A DNA stretch of 64,000 nucleotides from Bacillota bacterium (lineage in GTDB: Bacteria; Bacillota_I; Bacilli_A; RFN20; CAG-826), in assembly GCA_023393065.1 (NCBI GenBank), contig JAEWMX010000006.1:102550-166549 (forward strand). Direction: 5' to 3'. Of the stretch, positions 36,721 to 45,489 are shown piece after piece. The first letter of the stretch is position 1; every line of letters starts with the position of its first letter. Both the position numbers and the translations under genes were made by a program. The notes under the pieces were generated by a model. The model made no database searches, was not told the origin of the DNA, and worked only from the letters and a program-made list of their open reading frames with translations.

Positions 36721-38250
36721 ATGAAAAACTTTTTAAAAATGCATCTCTGGCGTCTCCTGATCGTCCTTTTTCTGTTCCTTGTTCAAATTGCCATCATCGT
36801 CCTCGGCGTTCTTTATATTCGCGATTATTATCCATATGTATATTTTTTCTTTCTCGCCATCAGCGTCGTCATCGTTTTGTCGATTATCGCTAACCGCAGC
36901 AATCCAAGCTACAAAATATCATGGCTTGTCTTAATCTTAATCTTTCCCGTCTTTGGCGGTTTTATGTATTTGATGTTCGGCAATAAAAAGATGAATCGGC
37001 GCAGCAAGAAAATGGTTAATAAGATGAATGTCATGATTGCTGAAGCCACCAAAAAAACAGAAGGTGTCCTTGAATGTTTAGCCGAGAAACATCCCGATGC
37101 CTACCCGCAGAGCACATATATCAAAACGGCGACGGGTTTTGGCCCTTATCAAAATAGTTTTCTCGAATATTATCAGTCTGGCGAGTCGTTTTTAAAAACA
37201 TTAAAAAATGAACTTCGGAAAGCCAAGAAATTCATCTTTATTGAGTACTTTATTATCGCTCAAGGACAGGTTTGGGATAGCATTCTTGAACTCTTGGTTC
37301 AAAAAGTTAAAGATGGTGTTGATGTTCGCGTCATCTATGATGACATGGGTTCGATTTCGACCGTGCCTCACAATTACGATCGCCAGCTTTCAAAGCTCGG
37401 CATCAAAGCCTTTGCCTTTAATCGCTTTCTCCCCTTTTTGAATGCTCGCATCAATAACCGCGATCACCGTAAAATGCTGATTATTGACGGCTCGACAGCC
37501 TTTACTGGGGGAATTAACCTCGCCGATGAATACTTCAATCTCAAATCGCGGTTTGGCTACTGGAAAGATAATGTCCTGCTCATTCGTGGCGACGCGGTGC
37601 GCAGCATGACTTTGATGTTTCTGACTTTTTGGAGTGTCTTGAGCGGGAAGGTTGAAGAATTCGAACCCTTTCTTTCAAAGAGCAAGGACCTTAAAATTGT
37701 CGATGCCGGATTTGTCCAACCTTATGCCGATACGCCGCTAGACGACGAGGCCGTCGGCGAAAATGTCTACTTGAACATGATGGGGCGAGCCAAAAAGCGC
37801 ATTTACATCACAACTCCCTATCTCATATTAGATAACGAAATGGTCATCGCTTTTTGTAATGCCGCCAAACAAGGTCTCGATGTCCGCATCGTCACACCTG
37901 GCATCCCCGATAAAAAAATCGTCTTTCAAGTCACTCGTTCTTATTATCGAAGACTCATTGAAGCCGGCGTTAAGATATATGAATACATTCCTGGATTCAT
38001 CCATCAAAAAGTGTTTTTGGCGGACGATGATTTCTTGACGATTGGCACGATCAACCTCGATTTTCGCAGCCTCTATTTGCACTTTGAAAATGGTGTCTGG
38101 ATTTATAAAAGCGTCATCATCGATGATGTCAGTGCTGATTTTGACGAAATCATCGCCGATTCTCGCCTCGTTACCCTGGCCGATACCAAAAGCGGACCGC
38201 TCCATCGATTGTGGATCAGCTTCCTGCGCGGCTTTGCCACACTCTTATAA
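36721..38250 (+). CDS. cls: cardiolipin synthase
   Basis: A 509-residue phospholipase-D-superfamily cardiolipin synthase. Two N-terminal membrane helices (about 10-35 and 38-56), PLDNF region near 70-85, then two HKD motifs: DHRKMLIIDG and HQKVFLADDD. It condenses two phosphatidylglycerols to cardiolipin. No clear Shine-Dalgarno; TATAAT/TATAAA boxes lie 18 and 11 nt upstream. Confidence 0.95.
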   Translation: MKNFLKMHLWRLLIVLFLFLVQIAIIVLGVLYIRDYYPYVYFFFLAISVVIVLSIIANRSNPSYKISWLVLILIFPVFGGFMYLMFGNKKMNRRSKKMVNKMNVMIAEATKKTEGVLECLAEKHPDAYPQSTYIKTATGFGPYQNSFLEYYQSGESFLKTLKNELRKAKKFIFIEYFIIAQGQVWDSILELLVQKVKDGVDVRVIYDDMGSISTVPHNYDRQLSKLGIKAFAFNRFLPFLNARINNRDHRKMLIIDGSTAFTGGINLADEYFNLKSRFGYWKDNVLLIRGDAVRSMTLMFLTFWSVLSGKVEEFEPFLSKSKDLKIVDAGFVQPYADTPLDDEAVGENVYLNMMGRAKKRIYITTPYLILDNEMVIAFCNAAKQGLDVRIVTPGIPDKKIVFQVTRSYYRRLIEAGVKIYEYIPGFIHQKVFLADDDFLTIGTINLDFRSLYLHFENGVWIYKSVIIDDVSADFDEIIADSRLVTLADTKSGPLHRLWISFLRGFATLL

Positions 38251-38317
38251 ATATTTTTCTTATATATAAGAGGCGCTGAAAATGTTAAAATATGGCTTGT
38301 TAAGAGAGGGCTCAAAA

Positions 38318-39109
38318 ATGGAAATAAAAGAATATGTCGCAATGCGCAAAGAGCAAATTCGCGACGAAATCGCACTGATGAGAGTCAAGCCCCATCTCGC
38401 CATCGTCCAAGTCAATGAAGACGAGGGATCCAATTCCTACATTCGCGGAAAATTAAAAGACGCTGATGAGCTCGGCGTTCTAGCCACTCACATCATGCTT
38501 CCGATCGACACGAGCGAAGCGGAAGTTTTAAAGGTCGTTAATCAACTAAATCGCGATTCCGCCATCCACGGCTTCATCGTCCAGATGCCACTTCCCAAGC
38601 ATATCGATGAGAACAAGGTGAAAGTTGCGATTGAACCCCGCAAGGATGTCGATGGTTTTCACCCGCTTTCGCTTTTGAAGGCATGCACTCCTCGCGGAAT
38701 ACTCGATTATCTAAAATTCAATGAAATTGAAATTTTAGGCAAGAATGCCGTTGTTATCGGACGCAGCAATATCGTCGGTAAGCCGATGGCGGCTCTGCTC
38801 ACTAAAGAAAGCGCCAATGTCACGATTTTGCATTCCAAAACAACAGCCCAAGACATGAAATTTTATCTTGAGCATGCCGATATCATCGTCGCGGCCATCG
38901 GTAAAAAATGGCTGATTGATGGATATGACTTTAAATCCGATGCCGTTATTGTCGACGTTGGCATAAATCGCGTTGATGGAGTGTTATATGGCGATGTTAA
39001 ACCCGGCCAGAAGGTGCGATTGCAGACGCCTGTTCCCGGCGGAGTGGGCCCCCTTACGCGCCTTGCGCTGTACGAAAATTTAATGGAGATTATGAGACAT
39101 GGAATATAA
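38318..39109 (+). CDS. folD: methylenetetrahydrofolate dehydrogenase/cyclohydrolase
   Basis: A 263-residue FolD interconverting 5,10-methylene-THF, methenyl-THF and 10-formyl-THF. It shows the YIRGKLKDADELG segment, PLPKHIDENKV, KDVDGFHP and GRSNIVGKPMA (NADP site). ATG 38318 is preferred because AGAGAGGG lies before it; an ATG at 38282 in the same frame has no Shine-Dalgarno. Its last 11 nt overlap a ThyX-like gene. Confidence 0.95.
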   Translation: MEIKEYVAMRKEQIRDEIALMRVKPHLAIVQVNEDEGSNSYIRGKLKDADELGVLATHIMLPIDTSEAEVLKVVNQLNRDSAIHGFIVQMPLPKHIDENKVKVAIEPRKDVDGFHPLSLLKACTPRGILDYLKFNEIEILGKNAVVIGRSNIVGKPMAALLTKESANVTILHSKTTAQDMKFYLEHADIIVAAIGKKWLIDGYDFKSDAVIVDVGINRVDGVLYGDVKPGQKVRLQTPVPGGVGPLTRLALYENLMEIMRHGI

Positions 39110-39689
39110 AATCACAAACACACAAGTCTATGGACTTGAAAGAGCGATAAAAGCCTCCGGCAATCCGATGCGTGTCGAAATCGACACGAGCGAAATGACA
39201 GATAAGGATTTTGTGCGAGCGACAAAACTTGGCACTGCCAAGTCAGGCGAAGGCCACGATAACTTCCTCAAGGGAATTCTCGTGCAGATGGATGTCACGG
39301 CTCCCTTGTTTTGGTGGAAGCAAGCCCAACGCTACCATTGGTTTGACTTCATCTCTTCGCAGTCGACGATGCACTGCCTTTTGAAATTTGACATCGCCAA
39401 GCAGTGCGTCAGCGATACGAACTCCGAAATCGTCCGCATCGTTAGTGAGATGGTCAAAGAATACTTGTCGCTCAGCGAAGATGACAGCCGCAAAAAAACT
39501 TTGTGGCGCGAAATTGTCGCCTCACTACCTTGCGGTTTTTGCCTCGGAGCGACAATGACAACTAATTATCAGCAATTGAAAACCATGTATATGCAGCGGC
39601 GTTATCACAAGCTGAACGAATGGCGGCTCTTCGTAGAATGGTGTGACACTCTCCCTCATTTTCAAGAGTTGACAGGCGTAACTAGATAG
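39099..39689 (+). CDS. ThyX-like protein of unknown function
   Basis: A 196-residue hypothetical protein. Residues 75-92 read QAQRYHWFDFISSQSTMH, resembling the ThyX motif QxxRHRxxSxNExSxRY, and 156-178 (NYQQLKTMYMQRRYHKLNEWRLF) resemble the second ThyX signature NxRSLxHFLxLRxxxxAQ. The match is partial: the NE and RY pairs are changed. It overlaps folD by 11 nt, consistent with a one-carbon or folate role, but activity is unproven. A strong terminator follows. Confidence 0.5.
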   Translation: MEYKITNTQVYGLERAIKASGNPMRVEIDTSEMTDKDFVRATKLGTAKSGEGHDNFLKGILVQMDVTAPLFWWKQAQRYHWFDFISSQSTMHCLLKFDIAKQCVSDTNSEIVRIVSEMVKEYLSLSEDDSRKKTLWREIVASLPCGFCLGATMTTNYQQLKTMYMQRRYHKLNEWRLFVEWCDTLPHFQELTGVTR

Positions 39690-39693
39690 TAAA

Positions 39694-39721
39694 AAAAGAA
39701 CCGATTGTGTCGGTTCTTTTT
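39694..39721. terminator. bidirectional terminator
   Basis: Perfect 11-bp stem AAAAGAACCGA-TTGTG-TCGGTTCTTTT with T/A runs on both sides. It serves the ThyX-like gene and the convergent DUF308 gene. Confidence 0.9.
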
Positions 39722-39733
39722 ATTAATTGTTTG

Positions 39734-40402
39734 CTATTCGACTTTGTCGACTGGAAAGCTTTCGCCCTCTTCGACTATAACAGGTTCAATCACTTCTTTT
39801 TTAGCAACTTTGCCTTTGGTTTTTACGACAGCCTTTTCCTTAGCTTTTTTGTCGCGTTCTTTGACTTTAAGAAGCGTTTTGATCGTAAAGGCAATTTCCA
39901 CAATCGCAAGGATTGCTAAGATGGCGCCTATGACGATCAGAACGATGTTTTGCGCGTTTTGAATCGAGATGAGAATGATGACGCCGATAGTGATAAACAA
40001 AAGGGCGGCAATAAACTCAAGAACCGGAAAGAAAAGGGTTTCTTGTTTTCTTTTGATGCGGATAATTCCGTCGGCGGTTGCGATGGGGGCCACGACGAGG
40101 AGCAATGTCGCGATGAAAATCATGAGAATTTCGGTGATGGCGGCGGAACGCAAGACGATGACAATGCCAAATGTGACTTCAAAAATACCGGTAAAGAGTG
40201 AATTATCGCCGGGATCCTTGTTAAAAAACGGCATTAACACCCGTAGCACGCCATCGAGAATGATAAATGCGCCGATGGCGAGAAAGATCCATTTGTAGAG
40301 GTCGGGATCATCGGAAAAAATAATGGTCAGAACGCCGGCCGCCAAAAGAATAACAGCTTCGCATATTTGCCAAATCGCCCACACTTTGTACATTTTTTTC
40401 AT
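39734..40402 (-). CDS. DUF308 family membrane protein
   Basis: A 222-residue protein with about six transmembrane helices (about 8-175) arranged like HdeD/DUF308 proteins, followed by a charged, Lys-rich then Glu-rich cytosolic tail. Function unknown; the family is only loosely associated with stress. GGGGAGG lies before the start. It is divergent from the aminopeptidase gene. Confidence 0.7.
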   Translation of the reverse strand: MKKMYKVWAIWQICEAVILLAAGVLTIIFSDDPDLYKWIFLAIGAFIILDGVLRVLMPFFNKDPGDNSLFTGIFEVTFGIVIVLRSAAITEILMIFIATLLLVVAPIATADGIIRIKRKQETLFFPVLEFIAALLFITIGVIILISIQNAQNIVLIVIGAILAILAIVEIAFTIKTLLKVKERDKKAKEKAVVKTKGKVAKKEVIEPVIVEEGESFPVDKVE

Positions 40403-40453
40403 TTGTTAGGCCTCCCCGTTGAGTAATTTATTTTAATAAATTGACACTCTATA

Positions 40454-40462
40454 TGATACAAT
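40454..40462 (+). promoter_or_regulatory. extended -10 promoter of aminopeptidase gene
   Basis: TG-a-TACAAT, an extended -10. A TTGACA at 40441 is only 10 bp upstream, too close to serve as its -35. The start codon, preceded by GAGAGG, is about 30 nt downstream. Confidence 0.5.
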
Positions 40463-40493
40463 ATCCTACGTATTAATTACGAGAGGTAAGAAT

Positions 40494-41723
40494 ATGAAAG
40501 CCAAAGTTTTACGAAAATACGCTGAACTCATCGTCAAAGTTGGGGCAAATGTGCAAAAAGGACAAGATGTTATTGTCTATGCCGAACTCGATCAACCGCG
40601 AATTGTCGAATATGTCGTCGCCGAAGCATATAAAGCCGGTGCTAAATCGGTCGCCGTCCGCTGGTCGCACAGCCCAATCGATAAAATTCGCTATAAAAAA
40701 GAATCGACAAAATCGCTTTCCGAAGTCCCTAATTGGGTTATTGAAAGAGAAAAACATTATGTAAAAACGCTTCCTGCGACAATTTACATTCTCAGTGAGG
40801 ATCCTGATGCTCTAAAGGGCGTAAATCAGGCTAAATTAGCAAAAGTCGGGCAAGCGGTTTACCCTATTTTAAAACCGTATCGCGATGAGCGCGAAAACAA
40901 ATATCAATGGACGATCGCCGGTGTTCCAGGCGCAGCATGGGCCAAAAAAGTATTCCCTGATTTGCCTAAAGGCAAGGCCATCGAGAAACTCTGGGAAGCC
41001 ATCCTTTATACATCACGCGCTAATGAAGGCGATCCTGTCGCCAACTGGCAAGCTCACAACAGTGAAATTCAAAGGAGATGTCAGTATCTGAACTCGTTAA
41101 AAATCGACACCCTTCACTACACGAGCAAGAACGGTACCGACTTTAAAGTCGGAATTCTCCATAATGTCAACTGGCTCGGAGGCGGTGAAAGAACTCTAGG
41201 TTCCAACATTTTCTTTAATCCTAACATTCCGACCGAAGAATGTTTTACGGCCCCCGAAAGAGGAAAAGCCGAAGGTGTTGTATATTCGACAAAACCCCTT
41301 TCGTATCAAGGCGAGTTAATCGAAAACTTCCACATCGTCTTTAAAGGCGGAAAAGCGGTGGAGGTCCACGCCGAGAAAAACGAAGAATTGCTCAAACAAA
41401 TGATTTCGATGGACGAATTCGCCGCCTATCTTGGAGAAGTCGCCCTCGTCCCCTTTGATTCGCCCATTCGCAACTCCGGCATTCTCTTTTGGAATACGCT
41501 CTATGACGAAAATGCCTCTTGCCACTTAGCGTTAGGCATGGGTTACACAAATTGCGTCAAAGACTATGGTAAATATACCAAAGAAGAATTGACCAAGATG
41601 GGAGTCAACGATTCCATGATTCATGTCGACTTCATGGTCGGAAGCGAGGATCTTTCTATCGTCGCCACGACGCAAGACGGCAAAAAAGTTCAGATCTTTA
41701 AAAACGGTAACTGGGCTTTCTAA
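40494..41723 (+). CDS. M29-family aminopeptidase
   Basis: A 409-residue AmpS/PepS-type metallo-aminopeptidase (thermophilic metalloprotease family M29). Family features are LIVKVGANVQKGQDVIVYAEL at the N-terminus, GGERTLGSNIFFNPNIPTEE with a metal-ligand Glu, and the later HLALGMGYTNC and HVDFMVGS segments with metal ligands. No signal peptide, so it is cytosolic. It trims N-terminal residues of peptides. Confidence 0.92.
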   Translation: MKAKVLRKYAELIVKVGANVQKGQDVIVYAELDQPRIVEYVVAEAYKAGAKSVAVRWSHSPIDKIRYKKESTKSLSEVPNWVIEREKHYVKTLPATIYILSEDPDALKGVNQAKLAKVGQAVYPILKPYRDERENKYQWTIAGVPGAAWAKKVFPDLPKGKAIEKLWEAILYTSRANEGDPVANWQAHNSEIQRRCQYLNSLKIDTLHYTSKNGTDFKVGILHNVNWLGGGERTLGSNIFFNPNIPTEECFTAPERGKAEGVVYSTKPLSYQGELIENFHIVFKGGKAVEVHAEKNEELLKQMISMDEFAAYLGEVALVPFDSPIRNSGILFWNTLYDENASCHLALGMGYTNCVKDYGKYTKEELTKMGVNDSMIHVDFMVGSEDLSIVATTQDGKKVQIFKNGNWAF

Positions 41724-41745
41724 TAAACATTTAGAAAATAAAAAG

Positions 41746-41777
41746 AAAACTCACGATGTCATCATTCGTGAGTTTTA
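41746..41777. terminator. bidirectional terminator
   Basis: AAAACTCACGA, 9-nt loop, TCGTGAGTTTT: an 11-bp stem between the aminopeptidase gene and the convergent anti-sigma-like gene. Confidence 0.85.
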
Positions 41778-41786
41778 ATTATTTAG

Positions 41787-43067
41787 CTAATTGCCGCCGC
41801 CGTTTCCTCCACCGTTTCCTCCGCCGTTACCGTTTCCGCCATGGTTGTTGCCACGGCCTTCATGAGCAGTCGCTTCTTGGCCTCCGTTTGGCTTAACGAC
41901 GATTTCATATTCGTATTCACCGGTTTCGTCATTGATCACGATTGAAATTTCCATCGTGCCATTATAATTGACCTTATCGAGTTTGATGTGGTAGCGGACA
42001 AAGATTTTTTCAGGAGCGTCTTCATCGAAAGAGATGTCGTATGAATAAGAGTTTTTGTCATCGGTGTCGATAAAGTCCAATTTCAGTGTCGTGCCGCTTT
42101 CGTCAGTTTCGATTTTGAGTTTTGTCTCACTCACTAATTCGTCATTTTCATAAAGCTTAACATTGTATTTGGATCCGTCTTCTTCAAATTTGAAGATCGA
42201 TTGAACATAGTTAACTTCGTCGTAGTAAATCGTCATGATGACTTTGCTTTCGTCTTCTTCAATTACGCGACGACCTTCGATATCGTATTCGTCAGTCGAA
42301 TTGCCGTAAATTATGATTCCCGTGAAGTGATAAGTCGCTTCTTCTGACTCCTCATCAATACTTTCAACATTGTAGTAGAGAGTGTAATTTAGGTTGCTTC
42401 CTAGCAAGTCATAGGCAATGACCGTTTCCTTTAAGTCATATCCATCTCGCTCGGATACTTCGCTGATTGTTTCCATCTCGCCATCGGAGGATAAAAGCTG
42501 TTCAACCATTTCGAGATATGGCGGGAATTGATTCAAGACGATGTCGACATCAGCATCGTTTACCAAAGCCTTTAATTGAGGCATGCTGGCGGTATCTTCG
42601 ACATAGTCGAACAAGACATTGGCAGTCAATGCGCCAACCGAATATACCTGCTGATCGTTTTGAATCGGCTGCGGCACGCTGTCGTAATGGGTATTTGTGG
42701 ATGTGTCCGTGTCAGTACTCGTATCTGTGGGTCCCACGAAGAAACCGTTAAGGCCGAGGCTTATAATAGTTACCGACAGAATAACGACTACCATCGCGGT
42801 GGCGAAAACGGAAACGAAACGAGGATTATGGAAAAGGCTCTTGAGCGACAAACGTGGTTTTTTATCCGTCGCATAGGCATAAACCTTTTGCTGCGGAACA
42901 AAAGCATCGGCTTCGCTTCTCAAGCGCTTCTCAATTATTTTTTCTTTCTCGCCGAGAGCAATCGGGTCAACGCCGATAGCTTTATAGACATTATTCAAAA
43001 TATCGGGAGTGAGAACACTTCCTTCTTGGCGGAGCTTTTTTAAGATTTCTTTCTTACTTCTTTTCAT
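41787..43067 (-). CDS. membrane-anchored anti-sigma-like protein with Gly/Asn-rich tail
   Basis: A 426-residue protein encoded directly after a sigma-factor gene and overlapping it by 14 nt. A cytosolic N-terminus (about 1-70, charged) precedes one transmembrane helix (about 80-105). A Thr/Asp/Ser-rich spacer leads to a beta-rich extracytoplasmic domain and a C-terminal tail of repeated GNGGG units. By position and topology it is probably the cognate anti-sigma factor, but I see no known anti-sigma domain motif. The ATG 43067 is used; a TTG at 43085 is also in frame. Confidence 0.6.
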   Translation of the reverse strand: MKRSKKEILKKLRQEGSVLTPDILNNVYKAIGVDPIALGEKEKIIEKRLRSEADAFVPQQKVYAYATDKKPRLSLKSLFHNPRFVSVFATAMVVVILSVTIISLGLNGFFVGPTDTSTDTDTSTNTHYDSVPQPIQNDQQVYSVGALTANVLFDYVEDTASMPQLKALVNDADVDIVLNQFPPYLEMVEQLLSSDGEMETISEVSERDGYDLKETVIAYDLLGSNLNYTLYYNVESIDEESEEATYHFTGIIIYGNSTDEYDIEGRRVIEEDESKVIMTIYYDEVNYVQSIFKFEEDGSKYNVKLYENDELVSETKLKIETDESGTTLKLDFIDTDDKNSYSYDISFDEDAPEKIFVRYHIKLDKVNYNGTMEISIVINDETGEYEYEIVVKPNGGQEATAHEGRGNNHGGNGNGGGNGGGNGGGN

Positions 43068-43593
43068 TTTCTTTCTCGTAAGCAATCCTAATTTTTTTAA
43101 GCGCCGCGTTATACTTACTTGTCACGGTGCCTAAAGGGAGATTCAGCATTTCTGCGATTTCCCTGTGTTTATAGCCCCCAATGGCATATAAGAGAACGAT
43201 ATTCATTTCGCCTTCATTAAGAACGCGATTAGCTAAGTCGATGATTGGAGTGTCTAAGTTAGGATTCAGGTCGTAGACGCCTTGCGTCTCGACATTTTCA
43301 TCATTGAAGTCATAACTTATTTCGCGTGAGCGCTTTTTCACTTCTGATAGAGCGAGGTTTTTAGCGATGGTCAGAAGCCAGTTGCGCGGATTGGTCCCCG
43401 GCGTATACGATGCGATGTTTTCGTAAGCGCGAACATAGGTGTTTTGCATCACGTCTTCAGCTAAATCGTAAGCTTTGACGATTGGCAGCACGAAGGTGAA
43501 GACACCTTTCGATGTCAATTGATAAATGGTGGCAAGCGACTTGATATCACCATTTTGCAAAGCGATTACTGCCCGTTCTAATTCGTTTGCCAT
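43054..43593 (-). CDS. sigma-70 family (ECF-type) sigma factor
   Basis: A 179-residue ECF-like sigma factor. Region 2 is seen in AEDVMQNTYVRAYENIASY with the NPRNWLLTIAKNLAL stretch, and region 4 in YKHREIAEMLNLPLGTVTSKYNAALKKIRI. AAGGA lies 7 nt before ATG 43593, so the longer upstream reading frame is not used. It is co-transcribed with its presumed membrane anti-sigma factor. The regulon is unknown. Confidence 0.9.
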   Translation of the reverse strand: MANELERAVIALQNGDIKSLATIYQLTSKGVFTFVLPIVKAYDLAEDVMQNTYVRAYENIASYTPGTNPRNWLLTIAKNLALSEVKKRSREISYDFNDENVETQGVYDLNPNLDTPIIDLANRVLNEGEMNIVLLYAIGGYKHREIAEMLNLPLGTVTSKYNAALKKIRIAYEKENEKK

Positions 43594-43611
43594 CTCTTTT
43601 TCCTTGTTTGA

Positions 43612-43640
43612 ATTGTAGACTTTAATGAAGTTTAATACAA
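43612..43640 (-). promoter_or_regulatory. promoter of sigma/anti-sigma operon
   Basis: On the minus strand: TTGTAT, 17-bp spacer, TACAAT, ending 18 nt before the ATG at 43593. It looks like a housekeeping promoter. Confidence 0.5.
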
Positions 43641-43647
43641 CAAAGGA

Positions 43648-43695
43648 AGAAGGGCTCAGAACATTTAAATGTTTTGGGGGCAACCGAGCCCTTCT
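43648..43695 (-). terminator. stem-loop after polymerase/YolD operon
   Basis: Perfect 10-bp stem AGAAGGGCTC / GAGCCCTTCT with a 28-nt loop; on the minus strand it is followed by the T-rich TTCCTTTGTTG. Probable terminator for the upstream operon. A second hairpin, GTAGTCA-7 nt-TGACTAC, lies at 43702-43722. Confidence 0.45.
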
Positions 43696-43757
43696 AGAGG
43701 TGTAGTCACGGGGGATGACTACGTAATATAAATGATTTATGTCGTCGTTTTAATGAA

Positions 43758-44069
43758 TTATTTTAAAATTTCTAAATTTATTAGATTAGAAAAAACAATT
43801 ACCTTTGTTTCGGTCGTAATCGAACAGTCTTGGCACGACACTTTTTTGATCGTTTCCTCAAGTGTTAAAACATAGCCGTCTTCATAGTAAGTTATCAAAA
43901 AAACCTTGCCTTTGAAATCACAGAGATGAGCATCAATCTTTTCGGCCTGATCACTGCTGATTTTTGGCTTGGGGCACTTGCCTCTTTGATATTTCATCTG
44001 TTGCAAAGACGGTTTCTGTTCTTTTAAAGAAGAAAACGGTCGCCATTTTTTCATGCCGCGATCGCTCAC
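43758..44069 (-). CDS. YolD-like protein
   Basis: A 103-residue YolD-like protein. The N-terminus SDRGMKKWRPFSSLKEQ matches the family signature (DRGxxKWxPF). These genes typically follow UmuC/UvrX-type Y-family polymerases in Firmicutes and may be UmuD-like partners; the molecular role is not established. Start GTG at 44069 overlaps the polymerase stop (GTGA). Confidence 0.8.
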   Translation of the reverse strand: MSDRGMKKWRPFSSLKEQKPSLQQMKYQRGKCPKPKISSDQAEKIDAHLCDFKGKVFLITYYEDGYVLTLEETIKKVSCQDCSITTETKVIVFSNLINLEILK

Positions 44070-45310
44070 TTGCGGTGTCCTCCGATTTGGGCGTGGCGCT
44101 TAATAACATTTGACTCTTCAAGGAGGGCGCTTCCTCTTAAGACGGCATCTTTTCCAAAGCGCAAGATAATCTCGTCGATCGCTTTGCGAAGTTCCCTTTT
44201 ATTAATTTGTTTTCCGGGATCGACAAAAAGATCGAGTTGCTCGCAATCATCAAAATTCAACTTGCCGAAGGAGATATCGACGCGGCGAATCGGTTTGTCT
44301 TCGCAAAATTTGCGAAATAAAGACAGAAGCCCATCGTAAATCAAATCGTTTTCACTGGTGGATTTTACCAGCGTCATCTGCCGCGAAAAGCCACCCCCGT
44401 ACTCATATGAATAACCGATCATCAGAGCCACTAATCCGGTTTTTTTACCCTCGAGACGCAAGCGGAGGGCTAGGTCGTCGCTCATCTCGCGGATAATCGT
44501 CGGCATCTCGCTTTTTTTGTAATCGCGAAAAAGCGACTGGCCATTTGAAAGCGATGTTTCCTTTGGAATGTATTTTTCGCGAATGTCGGAATTGTCGATG
44601 CCGTTGGCGTGTTCTCGCAAATCTTTGCCGATGACGCCGAAATATTTAATGAGTAGCGCCTCGGGGGCGTTGGCTAACTCTCCGATCGTCTCGATGCCGA
44701 TTTCATTTAAACGTTTTTCGAGATGTCCGGAAATGCCCCACATCTCCGAAAGAGGAGAGATGGGCCAAAGCTTGGTTTGGATATCATCTTTTGTCCATTC
44801 GCCGATGCCATCTTTGGCCTTCTTGCCCTCAAATTCGAGAGCGCATTTGGCGAGAAAAAGATTCTCGCTAATTCCCGCCGTGGCAAAGAGACCGGTTTCC
44901 TTTTTAATCTGATCAAGAATCTTGCGGACGAGTTGACGCGGTGTTGATTTGTATAGTTTCAAATAAGGTCCGAGGTTGAGAAACGATTCGTCGATGGAAT
45001 AGACATGTAAATCGTCTTCGCCAATAAAATCGAGAAAAATCGAGACGACTTTTGCGGACATTTCGATGTATCGGGCCATTCTGGGAACAGCGAAAATAAT
45101 ATCGTCGCGCTTTGGCAAATCGCGTTTTCTAAGTCGCGAAGGGACGCCTAAACCCTTTAGGAAAGGCGTGACTGACAAGACGATCGTGCCCGGCCCTCGA
45201 GCCTCATCGCACACGACGAGAGGAGTGATAAAAGGATCAAGCTTCCGATCGAGGCATTCGACGAAAGAATAGAAGGCTTTTAAATCGATGGCGGCAATGA
45301 CGGGATTCAT
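44066..45310 (-). CDS. Y-family (UmuC/UvrX-like) DNA polymerase
   Basis: A 414-residue translesion DNA polymerase. It opens AAIDLKAFYSFVE (metal-ligand Asp of the palm), has YSIDESFLNLG with the second catalytic acidic pair, and the MWGISGHLEKRLNEIGI helix-hairpin-helix. The long form without a C-terminal clamp motif I can name resembles B. subtilis UvrX/YqjW. Co-transcribed with a YolD-like gene. I see no convincing LexA box upstream. Confidence 0.92.
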   Translation of the reverse strand: MNPVIAAIDLKAFYSFVECLDRKLDPFITPLVVCDEARGPGTIVLSVTPFLKGLGVPSRLRKRDLPKRDDIIFAVPRMARYIEMSAKVVSIFLDFIGEDDLHVYSIDESFLNLGPYLKLYKSTPRQLVRKILDQIKKETGLFATAGISENLFLAKCALEFEGKKAKDGIGEWTKDDIQTKLWPISPLSEMWGISGHLEKRLNEIGIETIGELANAPEALLIKYFGVIGKDLREHANGIDNSDIREKYIPKETSLSNGQSLFRDYKKSEMPTIIREMSDDLALRLRLEGKKTGLVALMIGYSYEYGGGFSRQMTLVKSTSENDLIYDGLLSLFRKFCEDKPIRRVDISFGKLNFDDCEQLDLFVDPGKQINKRELRKAIDEIILRFGKDAVLRGSALLEESNVIKRHAQIGGHRK

Positions 45311-45421
45311 CTTTTGTTCTCGGCGGTTATATTATAAAACAGAATATTTACCATTATCAGTCTTGACAAAAATAAGGCATTTGACTTCCTTGATAAGTTT
45401 GAAAAGAATATGTCTAGAATG

Positions 45422-45481
45422 TAGTATAATTATTTTATTAAATCATTAGGTATGGTCTTAGTTTTACAAAAAAAGTATAAG
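45422..45481 (+). promoter_or_regulatory. promoter region upstream of CvpA-like gene
   Basis: TATAAT at 45425-45430 (with a TTGAAA 20 bp upstream, or 17 bp from an overlapping TAGTAT) and a second box TATAAG at 45476-45481 ending 8 nt before the ATG at 45490. The second could give a leaderless mRNA. Confidence 0.35.
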
Positions 45482-45489
45482 ATAGAAAC

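Noticed and set aside
43593..43683. Longer N-terminus for the sigma factor
   Set aside because: It would run through the promoter and a stem-loop; the ATG at 43593 has a proper Shine-Dalgarno.
45363..45386. TTGACA-like boxes before the CvpA-like gene as a strong promoter
   Set aside because: No -10 box at 16-18 bp from them; only the later TATAAT/TATAAG boxes are plausible.
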